From Pseudomonadota bacterium (GTDB lineage Bacteria > Desulfobacterota > DSM-4660 > Desulfatiglandales > B25-G16): a stretch of 8,259 bases of DNA. Shown in pieces: positions 1-6,248 of this stretch (position 1 is its first letter; each line of letters starts with the position of its first letter). Position numbers and translations under genes: made by a program. The notes under the pieces were generated by a model. It was given only the letters and a program-made list of their open reading frames with translations, did no database searches and was not told where the DNA came from. The DNA lies in contig DAOVRY010000021.1 in the NCBI GenBank assembly GCA_030633645.1, positions 1 through 8,259 of the forward strand. The letters are read 5' to 3'.

Positions 1-792
1 ATCTTTGAGCGCTTGGACTTGGTGGAGGAGTTGATTACTGGAGGGGTTTCACTGGAAGGTGAGCCAACCTCTGAGATCCTGCTAAGTATTTTCCAAAAAC
101 AATCCCCATTACATGACGGTGCCTTGCTGATCCGAAAAGGGAGAGTCGCCAAGGTAGCGTGCTATCTCCCCCTGAGTTCTGCTGAGGGACTCCCGAAGCA
201 ATGGGGCACCAGGCATAGAGCTGCCTTAGGTCTTTCTGAGCGTTGCGATGCCTGGGTTGTGGTCGTCTCGGAGGAACGCGGAGGGATTTCCCTAGCCCGG
301 GGTGGGCAAATCATACCTGCGAAAGACCGTGAAGAGCTTACCAATCTGATGCAAAAGGCTATTACGCCCCCTGCCGCTTCCGGCATAACCTGGTGGGAAA
401 GGTCTCGCGCTCTCATTGTCCGCCGATGGCCCCTGAAGATAGGAACCCTGGGTTTGGTCTGTGTGTTCTGGCTGTTGCTTGCAGGGCAACAAAACTTTGA
501 GGTAAGTATAACGGTTCCCCTTGAGATAAAAAACCTCCCTGTGAAAATGGAAATCGTGGAGCCTGTGAATCCAGAGGTTCATATCACCGTTCGAGGGCTT
601 CGAAAGGACGCCAGCACCCTAAATAATAGAAACGTGCATGCCGAAATCGATCTCTCCATGGCCCGTTTCGGCAATAGGATTTTTCGGATCACCCGAAATC
701 AGATTGATCTTCCTAATGATAGAGTCAATGTAATTCATATAGAGCCGCCGCAGATGGAGTTCACATTGAGAGAGGCCACGGGCAAAGACTAG
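1..792 (+). CDS. cdaA: Diadenylate cyclase CdaA fused to a YbbR (CdaR-like) domain, 5' end cut by the window
   Basis: CdaA condenses two ATP into the second messenger c-di-AMP at the cytoplasmic membrane. The frame is open from base 1 (IFER, matching the conserved IVFER of CdaA), so the N-terminal membrane helices lie outside the window and the TTG at 13 is not a real start. Counting from base 1, the DisA_N catalytic domain covers about residues 1-120. It shows the ATP-binding motifs DGA (39-41) and GTRHR (69-73), plus VVSEERGGISLA (88-99). A hydrophobic helix follows (about 144-163, KIGTLGLVCVFWLLLAG). Then comes one YbbR-type beta domain (about 164-258, with VPLEIKNLP and VHITVRGLR), which should lie outside the membrane. 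In Firmicutes YbbR repeats sit in a separate protein, CdaR, usually with several copies; here one copy is fused. No glmM follows. The cyclase assignment is firm; the regulatory role of the YbbR part is inferred. Confidence 0.93.
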   Translation: MFERLDLVEELITGGVSLEGEPTSEILLSIFQKQSPLHDGALLIRKGRVAKVACYLPLSSAEGLPKQWGTRHRAALGLSERCDAWVVVVSEERGGISLARGGQIIPAKDREELTNLMQKAITPPAASGITWWERSRALIVRRWPLKIGTLGLVCVFWLLLAGQQNFEVSITVPLEIKNLPVKMEIVEPVNPEVHITVRGLRKDASTLNNRNVHAEIDLSMARFGNRIFRITRNQIDLPNDRVNVIHIEPPQMEFTLREATGKD

Positions 793-992
793 ACTCTAAT
801 GAACCGCAGCCAACTGGTCAACCTGGTCACCCCCCTGTACCTGGGGGCCGCGTAGCATCCTTCATCAACCAAACCAAAAATATGAGTTCAAGCCAAGCCG
901 AGGAAGTAGTTGAGGAGCAAGCACAAATTTTTGAAGACTACAAGGATTACCTGATCCAGGTTTGATAAATTCGTAAAAAGTCTTTTTGACCT

Positions 993-1019
993 CTGGATAC
1001 CCGCATTCGCGGGTATGAC
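993..1019. repeat. Left hairpin unit of the palindromic element
   Basis: A 27-bp unit running CTGGATACCCGC to GCGGGTATGAC, with an 8-bp stem (997-1004 with 1009-1016) and loop ATTC. It is the inverted, slightly diverged copy of the unit at 1055-1081. The A/T change at the matching place in each stem arm keeps pairing intact, which suggests that the folded form has been selected or was inherited with the repeat. Confidence 0.7.
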
Positions 1020-1054
1020 GGATAGTGTATCTGATTGATATTAAATGCTTTATT

Positions 1055-1081
1055 GTCATTCCCGCGTAGGCGGGAATCCAG
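1055..1081. repeat. Right hairpin unit of the palindromic element
   Basis: A 27-bp unit running GTCATTCCCGCG to CGGGAATCCAG, with an 8-bp stem (1058-1065 with 1070-1077) and loop GTAG. Repeats with this core are, from memory, dispersed in many proteobacterial genomes. A copy count in the source genome would show whether it is an abundant family here. Confidence 0.7.
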
Positions 1082-1265
1082 ATAAATGGGAAAATTCGAC
1101 TTTTTACGAAACCATCAGATTTGGGAGGAGAAAAGGAAGTAGAGACTCTGCTGGCTGCCTCCTTTAAACAGGACCTTTCCAAACTGAGGAGTGGTCCACA
1201 CTGAAGCAGTGCTTCAACGCTCTCCTGCATGGTGCTCGGCTAACCTCATGTGGAGCCGGAGAAAT

Positions 1266-2141
1266 TTACCAGTGGGGCTCGTTCCCGATACGCTGGCCCT
1301 TTACCTCCAGGGTGTCGCTAACTACCACAAAAGCATCGGGATCAATATTCTGAACCAGCTGCTTGAGTCGGGATAACTCCCGGAACGTGATAACCGTGTA
1401 TAAGATCTGCTGCTCCTGGCCCGTGTATCCCCCCTGACCTCTAATAATTGTCACACCCCGTTGGATCTTCTCGTTAATCCCCCGGGAGATCTCCTCCCAT
1501 TGAGGCGAGATGACGTATACCGCTTTCCTCTGGCTCAGGCCGGTAACCACTAGATTGACCATGCGCGAGCTGACGTACAAGAAAATCAGAGTATAAAGAG
1601 CGATCTCAAGGGAGAAAAGAATAGCTCCTGCCACCAGCACGAGACCGTTGAAGGCCAAAATACTGGTTCCTAGGCGGATGGAGAAGCGTTTGAGAATGAT
1701 AACCGATAGGATGTCTAATCCACCTGCTGAGCCTAACGACCGTAAAACGATCCCCGAGCCAACGCCTGTGATGATCCCCGCAAAAAGGGCGCTCAAGAGC
1801 ATATCATAGACAGGCAATGTAACGGAGGTCCATGCCAAGGCGCCCGAGAAGATAAACAGTCCTGCGACGCTGTAAAAAAAGAAGCGGCGCCCTACGTACA
1901 TCCACCCTAGGACGAAAATGGGTATATTGAGGACAAAGTAAAGCCAGCTCACTGGCACGGAAGGAACCAGGTAATGGATAACCAAGGACACTCCGGTAAA
2001 ACCGGCACCAAAGAAGCGGTGGGGAATCAGGATCCCATTAATGGAAGCGGCACAGAGCCAGCTGCCTAGGGCAAGGAGCCCCAGGTTCCAGAGCAACAGT
2101 CTCGTAGTTCCCATTGTAGATTTCCATGACCACCTCAGCAT
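1266..2141 (-). CDS. YitT-family membrane protein (YitT plus DUF2179)
   Basis: This belongs to the YitT/YpjC group of inner-membrane proteins; the transported substrate, if any, is not established for the family. The protein has about five to six hydrophobic helices between residues 15 and 205. They include the conserved stretch GAGFTGVSLVIHYL (about 47-60), the helix pair after WLYFVLNIPIFVLGW, and the glycine-rich GSAGGLDILSVI (about 139-150). The soluble C-terminal DUF2179 domain spans about 210-285 (GVTIIRGQGGYTGQ, then DPDAFVVVSDTLEVKG). I chose the ATG at 2141 (291 codons) because AAGGA lies 8 bases before it; the ATG at 2147 has that motif almost touching it. Length is normal for the family. 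The gene stands alone and is convergent with the cyclase; no clear terminator is seen after it. Confidence 0.92.
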   Translation of the reverse strand: MLRWSWKSTMGTTRLLLWNLGLLALGSWLCAASINGILIPHRFFGAGFTGVSLVIHYLVPSVPVSWLYFVLNIPIFVLGWMYVGRRFFFYSVAGLFIFSGALAWTSVTLPVYDMLLSALFAGIITGVGSGIVLRSLGSAGGLDILSVIILKRFSIRLGTSILAFNGLVLVAGAILFSLEIALYTLIFLYVSSRMVNLVVTGLSQRKAVYVISPQWEEISRGINEKIQRGVTIIRGQGGYTGQEQQILYTVITFRELSRLKQLVQNIDPDAFVVVSDTLEVKGQRIGNEPHW

Positions 2142-2176
2142 TTCCATCTTCCTTCAAATGTATTATGTTTTCTGTT

Positions 2177-2205
2177 CTCAAAGCACAATTCTGAAACCGT
2201 GTCAA
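2177..2205 (-). promoter_or_regulatory. Possible sigma-70-type promoter for the YitT-family gene
   Basis: On the minus strand a consensus -35 box TTGACA (2205-2200) is followed after 17 bases by TTTGAG (2182-2177), a poor -10 box. Transcription would begin near 2170, about 25 bases before the gene. Position and spacing fit, but the -10 match is weak and no experiment supports it. Confidence 0.28.
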
Positions 2206-2298
2206 TCATAATAGCGCCCTCAGAGGAAAGAAATAAGAATGCCTTATTGGCAGGGTTCCGCCTGGAGAAGGGGGTTAGCAGCAGAGACTATTAAGAGA

Positions 2299-2379
2299 CT
2301 CCCGCCAGGACTCGAACTGCGTACACAGATAGCTGGACCTCCTTTTAGCAAGGTAAGCTATCTGGAAAAGCTTTGGGAG
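2299..2379 (-). other. tRNA-like or hairpin-forming segment, possibly a decayed tRNA gene or attachment-site remnant
   Basis: Read on the minus strand, this stretch starts with CTCCC and ends with GGGAG, which can pair like an acceptor stem 81 bases long. Before the end it carries CAGTTCGAGTCCTG, very close to a tRNA T-arm but short of a proper 5-bp stem. In the middle TTGCTAA resembles a Ser(GCU) anticodon loop, yet the stem around it is off by a base. No D-arm with GG is visible and no CCA follows. The segment also contains a perfect 9-bp inverted repeat (CAGATAGCT 2326-2334 with AGCTATCTG 2356-2364), which is not a normal tRNA element. It is not a functional tRNA in the standard sense; a decayed one, a phage/island attachment remnant, or chance are all possible. 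Confidence 0.25.
2326..2364. repeat. Strong imperfect hairpin (9 + 4 bp stem)
   Basis: CAGATAGCT (2326-2334) pairs perfectly with AGCTATCTG (2356-2364). After a small bulge (GG against A), ACCT (2337-2340) pairs with AGGT (2351-2354), leaving a 10-base loop. No T-run follows on either strand, so it is not a standard intrinsic terminator. It lies in a 569-base stretch without an intact gene (2148-2716). A protein operator or structured RNA is possible; nothing in the sequence decides. Confidence 0.55.
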
Positions 2380-2716
2380 ACATAAGCGCCAACTACCAGC
2401 AGGAGAAATTCGAAGTTGTCGAAGTAGCAATGACCTCGGGGTATGAGCTCGAACTAGGTTATCCCCGCGAATTTCACCGGATAATCACAAGACTCCCGGT
2501 ATAATGAAAAACAGCAATGACGACCAGATAAGAGGGGATAATGAGAGTCGTTTCCGCTACAACATCTTGTACCTTCGCTGCGAAGCTTTATGAAATTGGT
2601 CTCCTTTCCGGATTTAGGAACAATATTTTGGTGCGAACCAAACCCAAGATAATATGAACCTGCCCTGATAGCAAGTAACTCAAGGCCCTCAAATCGGATT
2701 TTCCCGAAAGGCAAGG

Positions 2717-2995
2717 CTATTTGCCTTCTCCTTTCTCCCCAGCTTCTTCCTTTTTGCCAATTTTCTCTATGATCTCCACTTCGTGGATACCGTCTATATT
2801 TATCCATGTTACTGTTGGCGTAGCTTTAAAGGGAAAACAATCATCAATCGTTTCTACCTCACTCTCCTGAAATTGTGCCGCATCATAGTCAATGATGGTA
2901 ACCTTCGCCTTTTAAACCTTTTGATCCCCGACGCGGACCAGAGTACCTGGGGCAATGCCGGCTTTTTTAGTGCTTTTTCTGAATAGCCTTAGCAT
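2717..2995 (-). pseudogene. corA: corA remnant: N-terminal domain of a CorA Mg/Co transporter with an in-frame stop
   Basis: Intact CorA is a pentameric inner-membrane Mg2+/Co2+ channel with a cytoplasmic N-terminal domain and two C-terminal helices carrying the GMN motif. Here the frame starts at ATG 2995-2993 after AGGAGGTGAT and reads MLRLFRKSTKKAGIAPGTLV. It hits TAA at 2914-2912 where CorA proteins often have Glu (KVEK). The same frame then continues with clear CorA sequence: VTIIDYDAAQFQ, ETIDDCFPFK, PTVTWINIDGIHEVEIIEKI. After IGK the match ends in a Lys/Glu tail and TAG at 2719-2717. About 80 of the usual 320 or so residues remain; the coiled helices and GMN membrane domain are absent. 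It follows the MscS gene on the same strand by 60 bases, so the two were probably once co-transcribed. The CorA identity is confident; loss of function is very likely. Confidence 0.82.
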
Positions 2996-3000
2996 GCCTC

Positions 3001-3010
3001 ATCACCTCCT
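3001..3010 (-). promoter_or_regulatory. Near-perfect ribosome binding site before the corA remnant
   Basis: The minus strand reads AGGAGGTGAT, complementary to the 16S rRNA tail over ten bases, with 9 bases between AGGAGG and the ATG at 2995. It fixes the ancestral start and shows that the translation signal has survived although the gene behind it is broken. Confidence 0.75.
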
Positions 3011-3046
3011 ATTCTAAAAAATACATTGGTTATCCCAAAGGGTAGC

Positions 3047-3077
3047 CAAAAAGAATCAGCCTTTCTCGTCTGATTCT
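3047..3077 (-). terminator. Weak intrinsic terminator overlapping the MscS stop codon
   Basis: On the minus strand AGAATCAG (3077-3070) pairs with CTGATTCT (3059-3052) around a 10-base loop, and the second arm runs straight into more T (the complement of AAAAAG at 3048-3053). The TGA stop (3058-3056) lies inside the second arm. The stem is AT-rich, so termination would be partial. It would separate the channel gene from the corA remnant. Confidence 0.45.
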
Positions 3078-4687
3078 GTCTGCTGCGAATCGCGGGAGAT
3101 GGTGATATTAAGCGATCTTCGATCATCTTGGGCCAGATAGGTTGTTGTGGTCGGGAAAGCAAATTCGATCCCTTCCGCCTCAAAGGCCCGCATGATTTGC
3201 ATGTTCACCCGCTCATTAAAAGCCAAAAAATCCCAGTAGTTGGGCGGGAAATACCAATAGATCATCATTATGTTCAAGGATGCATCGTTAAATTCGTTAA
3301 AATAGACGCGGGGAGGGAATTCCGGATCCATACCCTCATGGTTCTCAAGGATTTCCCGGATAATACCTAAAGCACGTTGCACTTTCTCCGGTGGGGTGTC
3401 GTAGGTGATGGTAATATTTGTAATTCGGCGAATAGATGGACGCCTACCGATGTTCTCGATATTAATTCTCGCCATCTTTTCATTTGGAACAGCCACCAAG
3501 TGCCCGGTGAAGGTACGTATTCTCGTCGATCGAAACCCAATATCTTCCACGGGCCCATCAACCCCCTCAACGACAACTCGATCCCCAACTACAAAGGGTT
3601 TATCCATCATGATCATTATGCTACCAAAAAAATTTTTTAAGGTATCCTGTGCCGCCAGGGCCACTGCCAGACCGCCGATTCCAAGACCTGCGAGCAGTGC
3701 GTTCAGCGGTTTTCCTGTAATGGCTTGTAGAATATATATGCCACCAAACACCACAACCAACACACTAGTGATCAACCGGATCAGTTTCGCGAAGTTCAAA
3801 TCGAGCTTATTGTCCTCTCTCTTTGCGAATCTCGTTAATTCGTATTCGAGCACATCCAACAATCGATAGGCGAAAAAGACAACCACTACGGCACCAAGTA
3901 CATTTACCGTGGTTCCAGCCAAATGCTCTACTGTTGGCGACAGAAGCAAGAGTTCCTTGATTGCATAGATTCCAATAGCAACCAGCAATATTCGGATGGG
4001 CCATAAAGTCGCTTGTAGAACAAGCCGCAACCGGGCCTTTTCCTCTGTGTCTCTTAGAGCAGCGGTCATGGTTGATAAAAATCTAACGAGGAGCTTGCCT
4101 CCGATAGAAAGAATAACTAACACCGCTAACACGGCTAGATAGCGCCACAAAGGGGAGGTCCATAACCATTGAGGCAAAAAGGCCCTCTGGGTGTAAATAA
4201 AAACGACAGCTGCTAGAATAACAACGATGATCCTCAGAATACTTTTTAAGTACTCTAGGGGACCCTCTGAGATACTACTTCTTACGCTTGAGGGTAAGGC
4301 GAGAAAAAGAAAATCCATGAGTCGTACCACTTGAAAAAACAGGAGTATGAGAGCCAGGGCACACAAAACTCCCTCCAAGCCATGGAGAAGCACAACGAGC
4401 TGCTGAGGGAGATGAAGGGGCGCCTCTGCAATTCTGAGTAGTAAGGCGGCGAAGAACAGGCGCAGTGAAGGAAGAAAACCCCACAAATAGGGAACCCACT
4501 GTTCAAACCCCTTATCCTTCAGCCTTGCTTCAATGCGTTTATTGGCATAACGCGAGAGTAATTCCAAAGTCAGAAAACCCACAAAGAGTATAAACAGTGA
4601 AACAGCGAACTGCCAAACCTCATTGCCTGCCGATACCTTTTCGAGCAGTAAGACAAGCTGATCAAACAAGCTCTGCGCACTCTTCAT
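3056..4687 (-). CDS. MscS-family mechanosensitive ion channel, long form with extra N-terminal helices
   Basis: Small-conductance mechanosensitive channels open under membrane tension and release solutes after osmotic downshock. This protein has 543 residues against about 286 for E. coli MscS, with several extra hydrophobic helices (about 26-45, 70-85, 97-128, 149-165, 182-200, 225-245, 260-280) before the conserved core. The pore helix region reads LNALLAGLGIGGLAVALAAQ (328-347) followed by DTLKNFFGSIMIMMDKPF, the signature TM3. The beta domain has VGDRV (367-371) and VPNEKM (400-405), and the alpha/beta domain continues to a charged tail rich in Ser, Asp and Gln. Architecture resembles the YnaI/YbdG-like larger members. 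The ATG at 4687 follows GGGGAGGG at suitable distance. The 208-base gap upstream separates it from the ureohydrolase gene, and a corA remnant follows it. Confidence 0.94.
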   Translation of the reverse strand: MKSAQSLFDQLVLLLEKVSAGNEVWQFAVSLFILFVGFLTLELLSRYANKRIEARLKDKGFEQWVPYLWGFLPSLRLFFAALLLRIAEAPLHLPQQLVVLLHGLEGVLCALALILLFFQVVRLMDFLFLALPSSVRSSISEGPLEYLKSILRIIVVILAAVVFIYTQRAFLPQWLWTSPLWRYLAVLAVLVILSIGGKLLVRFLSTMTAALRDTEEKARLRLVLQATLWPIRILLVAIGIYAIKELLLLSPTVEHLAGTTVNVLGAVVVVFFAYRLLDVLEYELTRFAKREDNKLDLNFAKLIRLITSVLVVVFGGIYILQAITGKPLNALLAGLGIGGLAVALAAQDTLKNFFGSIMIMMDKPFVVGDRVVVEGVDGPVEDIGFRSTRIRTFTGHLVAVPNEKMARINIENIGRRPSIRRITNITITYDTPPEKVQRALGIIREILENHEGMDPEFPPRVYFNEFNDASLNIMMIYWYFPPNYWDFLAFNERVNMQIMRAFEAEGIEFAFPTTTTYLAQDDRRSLNITISRDSQQTESDEKG

Positions 4688-4828
4688 GATTTCCCTCCCC
4701 TGATGTCAAAATCAAAGATGCTTTTCTGGCGGATTTTGCTCAGCGCTAACCTAGCATAAACCAGATCTTCTTGGAATGCCCAAAGAACAATAATACTATT
4801 GAAATAATTTAATTGGTAACCCATTGCA

Positions 4829-4852
4829 GAAAAAGTGAGGTTCTCATCCTCA
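4829..4852 (-). terminator. Possible weak intrinsic terminator after the ureohydrolase gene
   Basis: On the minus strand TGAGG (4852-4848) pairs with CCTCA (4840-4836) around a 7-base loop, followed by CTTTTTC. It lies 44 bases past the ureohydrolase stop. The 5-bp stem is short, so the call is tentative. Confidence 0.35.
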
Positions 4853-4895
4853 GGTGCACCGCCTTCAATTCATCCAGTCACGAGCACTTGAAAGA

Positions 4896-5732
4896 TTAGT
4901 TAGACTGGATTATGGTGGCAACGATTTCTTTGAGAAATTTCGCTGCCGCCATCGCGGTGATTCCCAGGGGGTCACGCGTCGGGTTACATTCCACGATATC
5001 AGCCCCAACGACTGGGGCGTGGATGTTCTGAATGATGTGAAGCACCTCTCGGGTTGATAAACCTCCTGGTTCATGGTGAGAAACACCAGGTGCAAATGCC
5101 GGGTCGAGCACATCCATATCCAGTGAAACATAGATCGGCCCTCTGAAATCAAAGCTCGCTTCAGGTTGGAACCTGCGCATTTCAATCATCTCAACGCCAA
5201 ATCGATCTGCCTGTGCCCGTTGATGTGGGTTGACGGTTCTAATCCCAACCTGAACTAAGCGTGCTGCCAGGTTTTCTTCCATGATTCGTGCAAATGGGCA
5301 GGCATTGGACAAACGGTTGCTCTCATACTCGTCGTAGAGATCGGGGTGGGCATCGAGATGTATGATGTTCAGCTTATCGAACTTCTTGTTGTATGCCTTC
5401 ATGATGGGATAGGTGATTGCGTGGTCCCCACCGAGTGACAGGATAGAAACCTCACGGTCTAGGAGGTTCTCCATGGTCTCCTCAATATGCGCCAAGGCAT
5501 CCACTCCACTGGGAAACTCGAGGTCTCCGAGATCCCGAAAACGAGGATCTGCACCAAGATCAATTCCATTTTCTGAACAAAGGTTCGATGAACCCCCGTA
5601 CAGCACCTCCCGAATGCGGGCAGGTGCCCGCGCAGGCCCTCGCATAAAGGACGAGTTTTCGTCCCACGGCACCCCGATGAGACTGACCATGCCGGGTCGG
5701 AGTTGATTCAATACTTCAGAAAAAGGATCCAT
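4896..5732 (-). CDS. speB: Agmatinase-type ureohydrolase (arginase superfamily)
   Basis: Members of this binuclear Mn enzyme family hydrolyse a guanidino group; agmatinases turn agmatine into putrescine and urea. The 278-residue protein has normal length and all metal ligands: H104 in GGDHAIT, D127/H129/D131 in LDAHPDLYD, and D205/D207 in SLDMDVLDPAFAPG. E221 in EPGGLS sits where substrate-binding acidic residues occur. The substrate loop reads PGVSHHEPGG rather than the common PGTGTPxxGG, so the exact substrate (agmatine, another guanidino compound, or formiminoglutamate) is uncertain and the symbol is provisional. The ATG at 5732 is preceded by AAGGA at about 11 bases, a modest site. It is the last gene of a same-strand run after the decarboxylase-family gene, 108 bases apart. 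No arginine decarboxylase is in view. Confidence 0.88.
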   Translation of the reverse strand: MDPFSEVLNQLRPGMVSLIGVPWDENSSFMRGPARAPARIREVLYGGSSNLCSENGIDLGADPRFRDLGDLEFPSGVDALAHIEETMENLLDREVSILSLGGDHAITYPIMKAYNKKFDKLNIIHLDAHPDLYDEYESNRLSNACPFARIMEENLAARLVQVGIRTVNPHQRAQADRFGVEMIEMRRFQPEASFDFRGPIYVSLDMDVLDPAFAPGVSHHEPGGLSTREVLHIIQNIHAPVVGADIVECNPTRDPLGITAMAAAKFLKEIVATIIQSN

Positions 5733-5840
5733 GGTATAAACCGTCCTTATACTTTCTCTCTGATCGCCTTGAAAGCCCCCTTTTCATTGAATCTCTATCA
5801 ATACCAAGGGAGACTCCCCATCGGCTCTGACCTGATCTTT

Positions 5841-6236
5841 TTATGTAATCGGCCACTCTCCTCTCTCTTTGAGAACATCGTGATAGACTTCAAGTGCCTC
5901 ATTTACCGCTGGCATACTTGCATAGCTAGCCACCTGGAAGAAGATCTCTGCCAATTTTTTTGGTTCACATCCCACATTCAAAGCTGCATTGACGTGAAGC
6001 CGCAATTCATCTCTGGCACGGATCGCTGCCAGCATGGCACATGCAACCATCTGTCTTTCGGGCATTGTAATAACAGTTCGGGAATAGAGGTTACCGGTTA
6101 TAAACATAGAAAAATCGTTAGCGAGATTCTTATCGAATTCCTTCCACATCAGAAAAGGGGGATCCATTCTGATACCCTTGCCGAAGAGCTTGTTAGCCGT
6201 CTCCTGAGTCCTTTTTTTGATTGTTTGGTCACTCAC
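5841..6236 (-). CDS. Carboxymuconolactone decarboxylase (CMD/AhpD-like) family protein
   Basis: This is a small all-helical protein of the CMD family, which includes gamma-carboxymuconolactone decarboxylases and AhpD-like peroxidase partners. With the GTG at 6236 it has 131 residues, a typical size. The family core is clear: TMPERQMVACAMLAAIRARD, then ELRLHVNAALNVGCEPKKLA with the conserved His, then EIFFQVASYASMPAVNEALE. There is no CxxC pair, so an AhpD-like redox role is unlikely and the true substrate is unknown. An ATG at 6251 is also in frame, but AGGAGG (6248-6243) lies directly after it and sits 6 bases before the GTG, so GTG is the better start. It lies between pyruvate kinase (150 bases upstream) and the ureohydrolase, all on the same strand. 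Confidence 0.9.
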   Translation of the reverse strand: MSDQTIKKRTQETANKLFGKGIRMDPPFLMWKEFDKNLANDFSMFITGNLYSRTVITMPERQMVACAMLAAIRARDELRLHVNAALNVGCEPKKLAEIFFQVASYASMPAVNEALEVYHDVLKERGEWPIT

Positions 6237-6242
6237 AACAGA

Positions 6243-6248
6243 CCTCCT
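6243..6248 (-). promoter_or_regulatory. Ribosome binding site that fixes a GTG start
   Basis: AGGAGG on the minus strand, 6 bases ahead of GTG 6236-6234. It overlaps the codons just after the upstream ATG at 6251, which therefore cannot use it. This argues for the shorter protein. Confidence 0.7.

Larger units (their letters stand above)
963..1117. mobile_element. MITE-like 155-bp palindromic element with terminal inverted repeats
   Basis: The ends are imperfect inverted repeats: TGATAAATTCGTAAAAAGTC (963-982) against the complement of 1098-1117 (TGATGGTTTCGTAAAAAGTC), 17 of 20 identical, with the inner 13 bases perfect. Inside, two related 27-bp hairpin units lie in opposite orientation (993-1019 and 1055-1081). 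Each has an 8-bp stem and a 4-base loop: ATACCCGC/GCGGGTAT and ATTCCCGC/GCGGGAAT. The element has no coding capacity, so it would depend on a transposase elsewhere. It lies inside the remnant gene at 799-1204. A target duplication is not clear; the flanks CAGGTTT (957-963) and CAGATTT (1116-1122) differ by one base but overlap the repeat ends. It could instead be a REP/BIME-type repeat. Confidence 0.72.
799..1204 (+). pseudogene. Decayed C-terminal remnant of an unidentified gene, frameshifted and interrupted by a MITE-like element
   Basis: Three pieces of coding-like sequence join if two defects are repaired. Bases 799-846 read MNRSQLVNLVTPLYLG. Skipping two bases (847-848) restores a second frame from 849 that reads RVASFINQTKNMSSSQAEEV and on to YLIQ at 959. 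After the inserted element the reading resumes at about 1118 with EKEVETLLAASFKQDLSKL and stops at TGA 1202-1204. The pieces are rich in Glu, Lys and Gln, as in a helical C-terminal tail. The ATG at 799 is probably just an internal Met of the ancestral gene, and the stop of the cyclase lies 6 bases before it in the same frame, suggesting a deletion joined the two. A vague resemblance of PLYLGRVASF to the tail of bacterial family 2 glycosyltransferases is from memory and unverified. Function is effectively unknown. Confidence 0.5.

Noticed and set aside
993..1081. CRISPR-like repeat pair.
   Set aside because: The two units are inverted, only two in number, and enclosed by matching terminal inverted repeats; this is a palindromic element, not a direct-repeat array.
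1202..1216. Palindrome TGAAGCAGTGCTTCA as a terminator for the left-hand genes.
   Set aside because: Stem of 6 bp with a 3-base loop but no T-run on either strand.
2912..2914. Stop-codon readthrough or recoding in the corA frame.
   Set aside because: The codon is TAA, not the TGA or TAG used for selenocysteine or pyrrolysine, and the protein lacks its C-terminal channel part anyway; simple decay explains it.
3405..3869. Long plus-strand open frame opposite the MscS gene.
   Set aside because: It is fully contained in the antisense of a clearly conserved gene, has low-complexity Thr/Ser/Pro composition and no ribosome binding site; a shadow frame.
4753..4783. Promoter for the MscS gene (TTGGGC and TATGCT on the minus strand).
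   Set aside because: The 19-base spacing and weak -35 make it no better than chance in this AT-rich gap.
5808..5818. Short perfect palindrome GGGAGACTCCC between the CMD-family and ureohydrolase genes, considered as an operator.
   Set aside because: Eleven bases with a one-base centre, single copy in the window, and no neighbouring promoter elements; too little to call a site.
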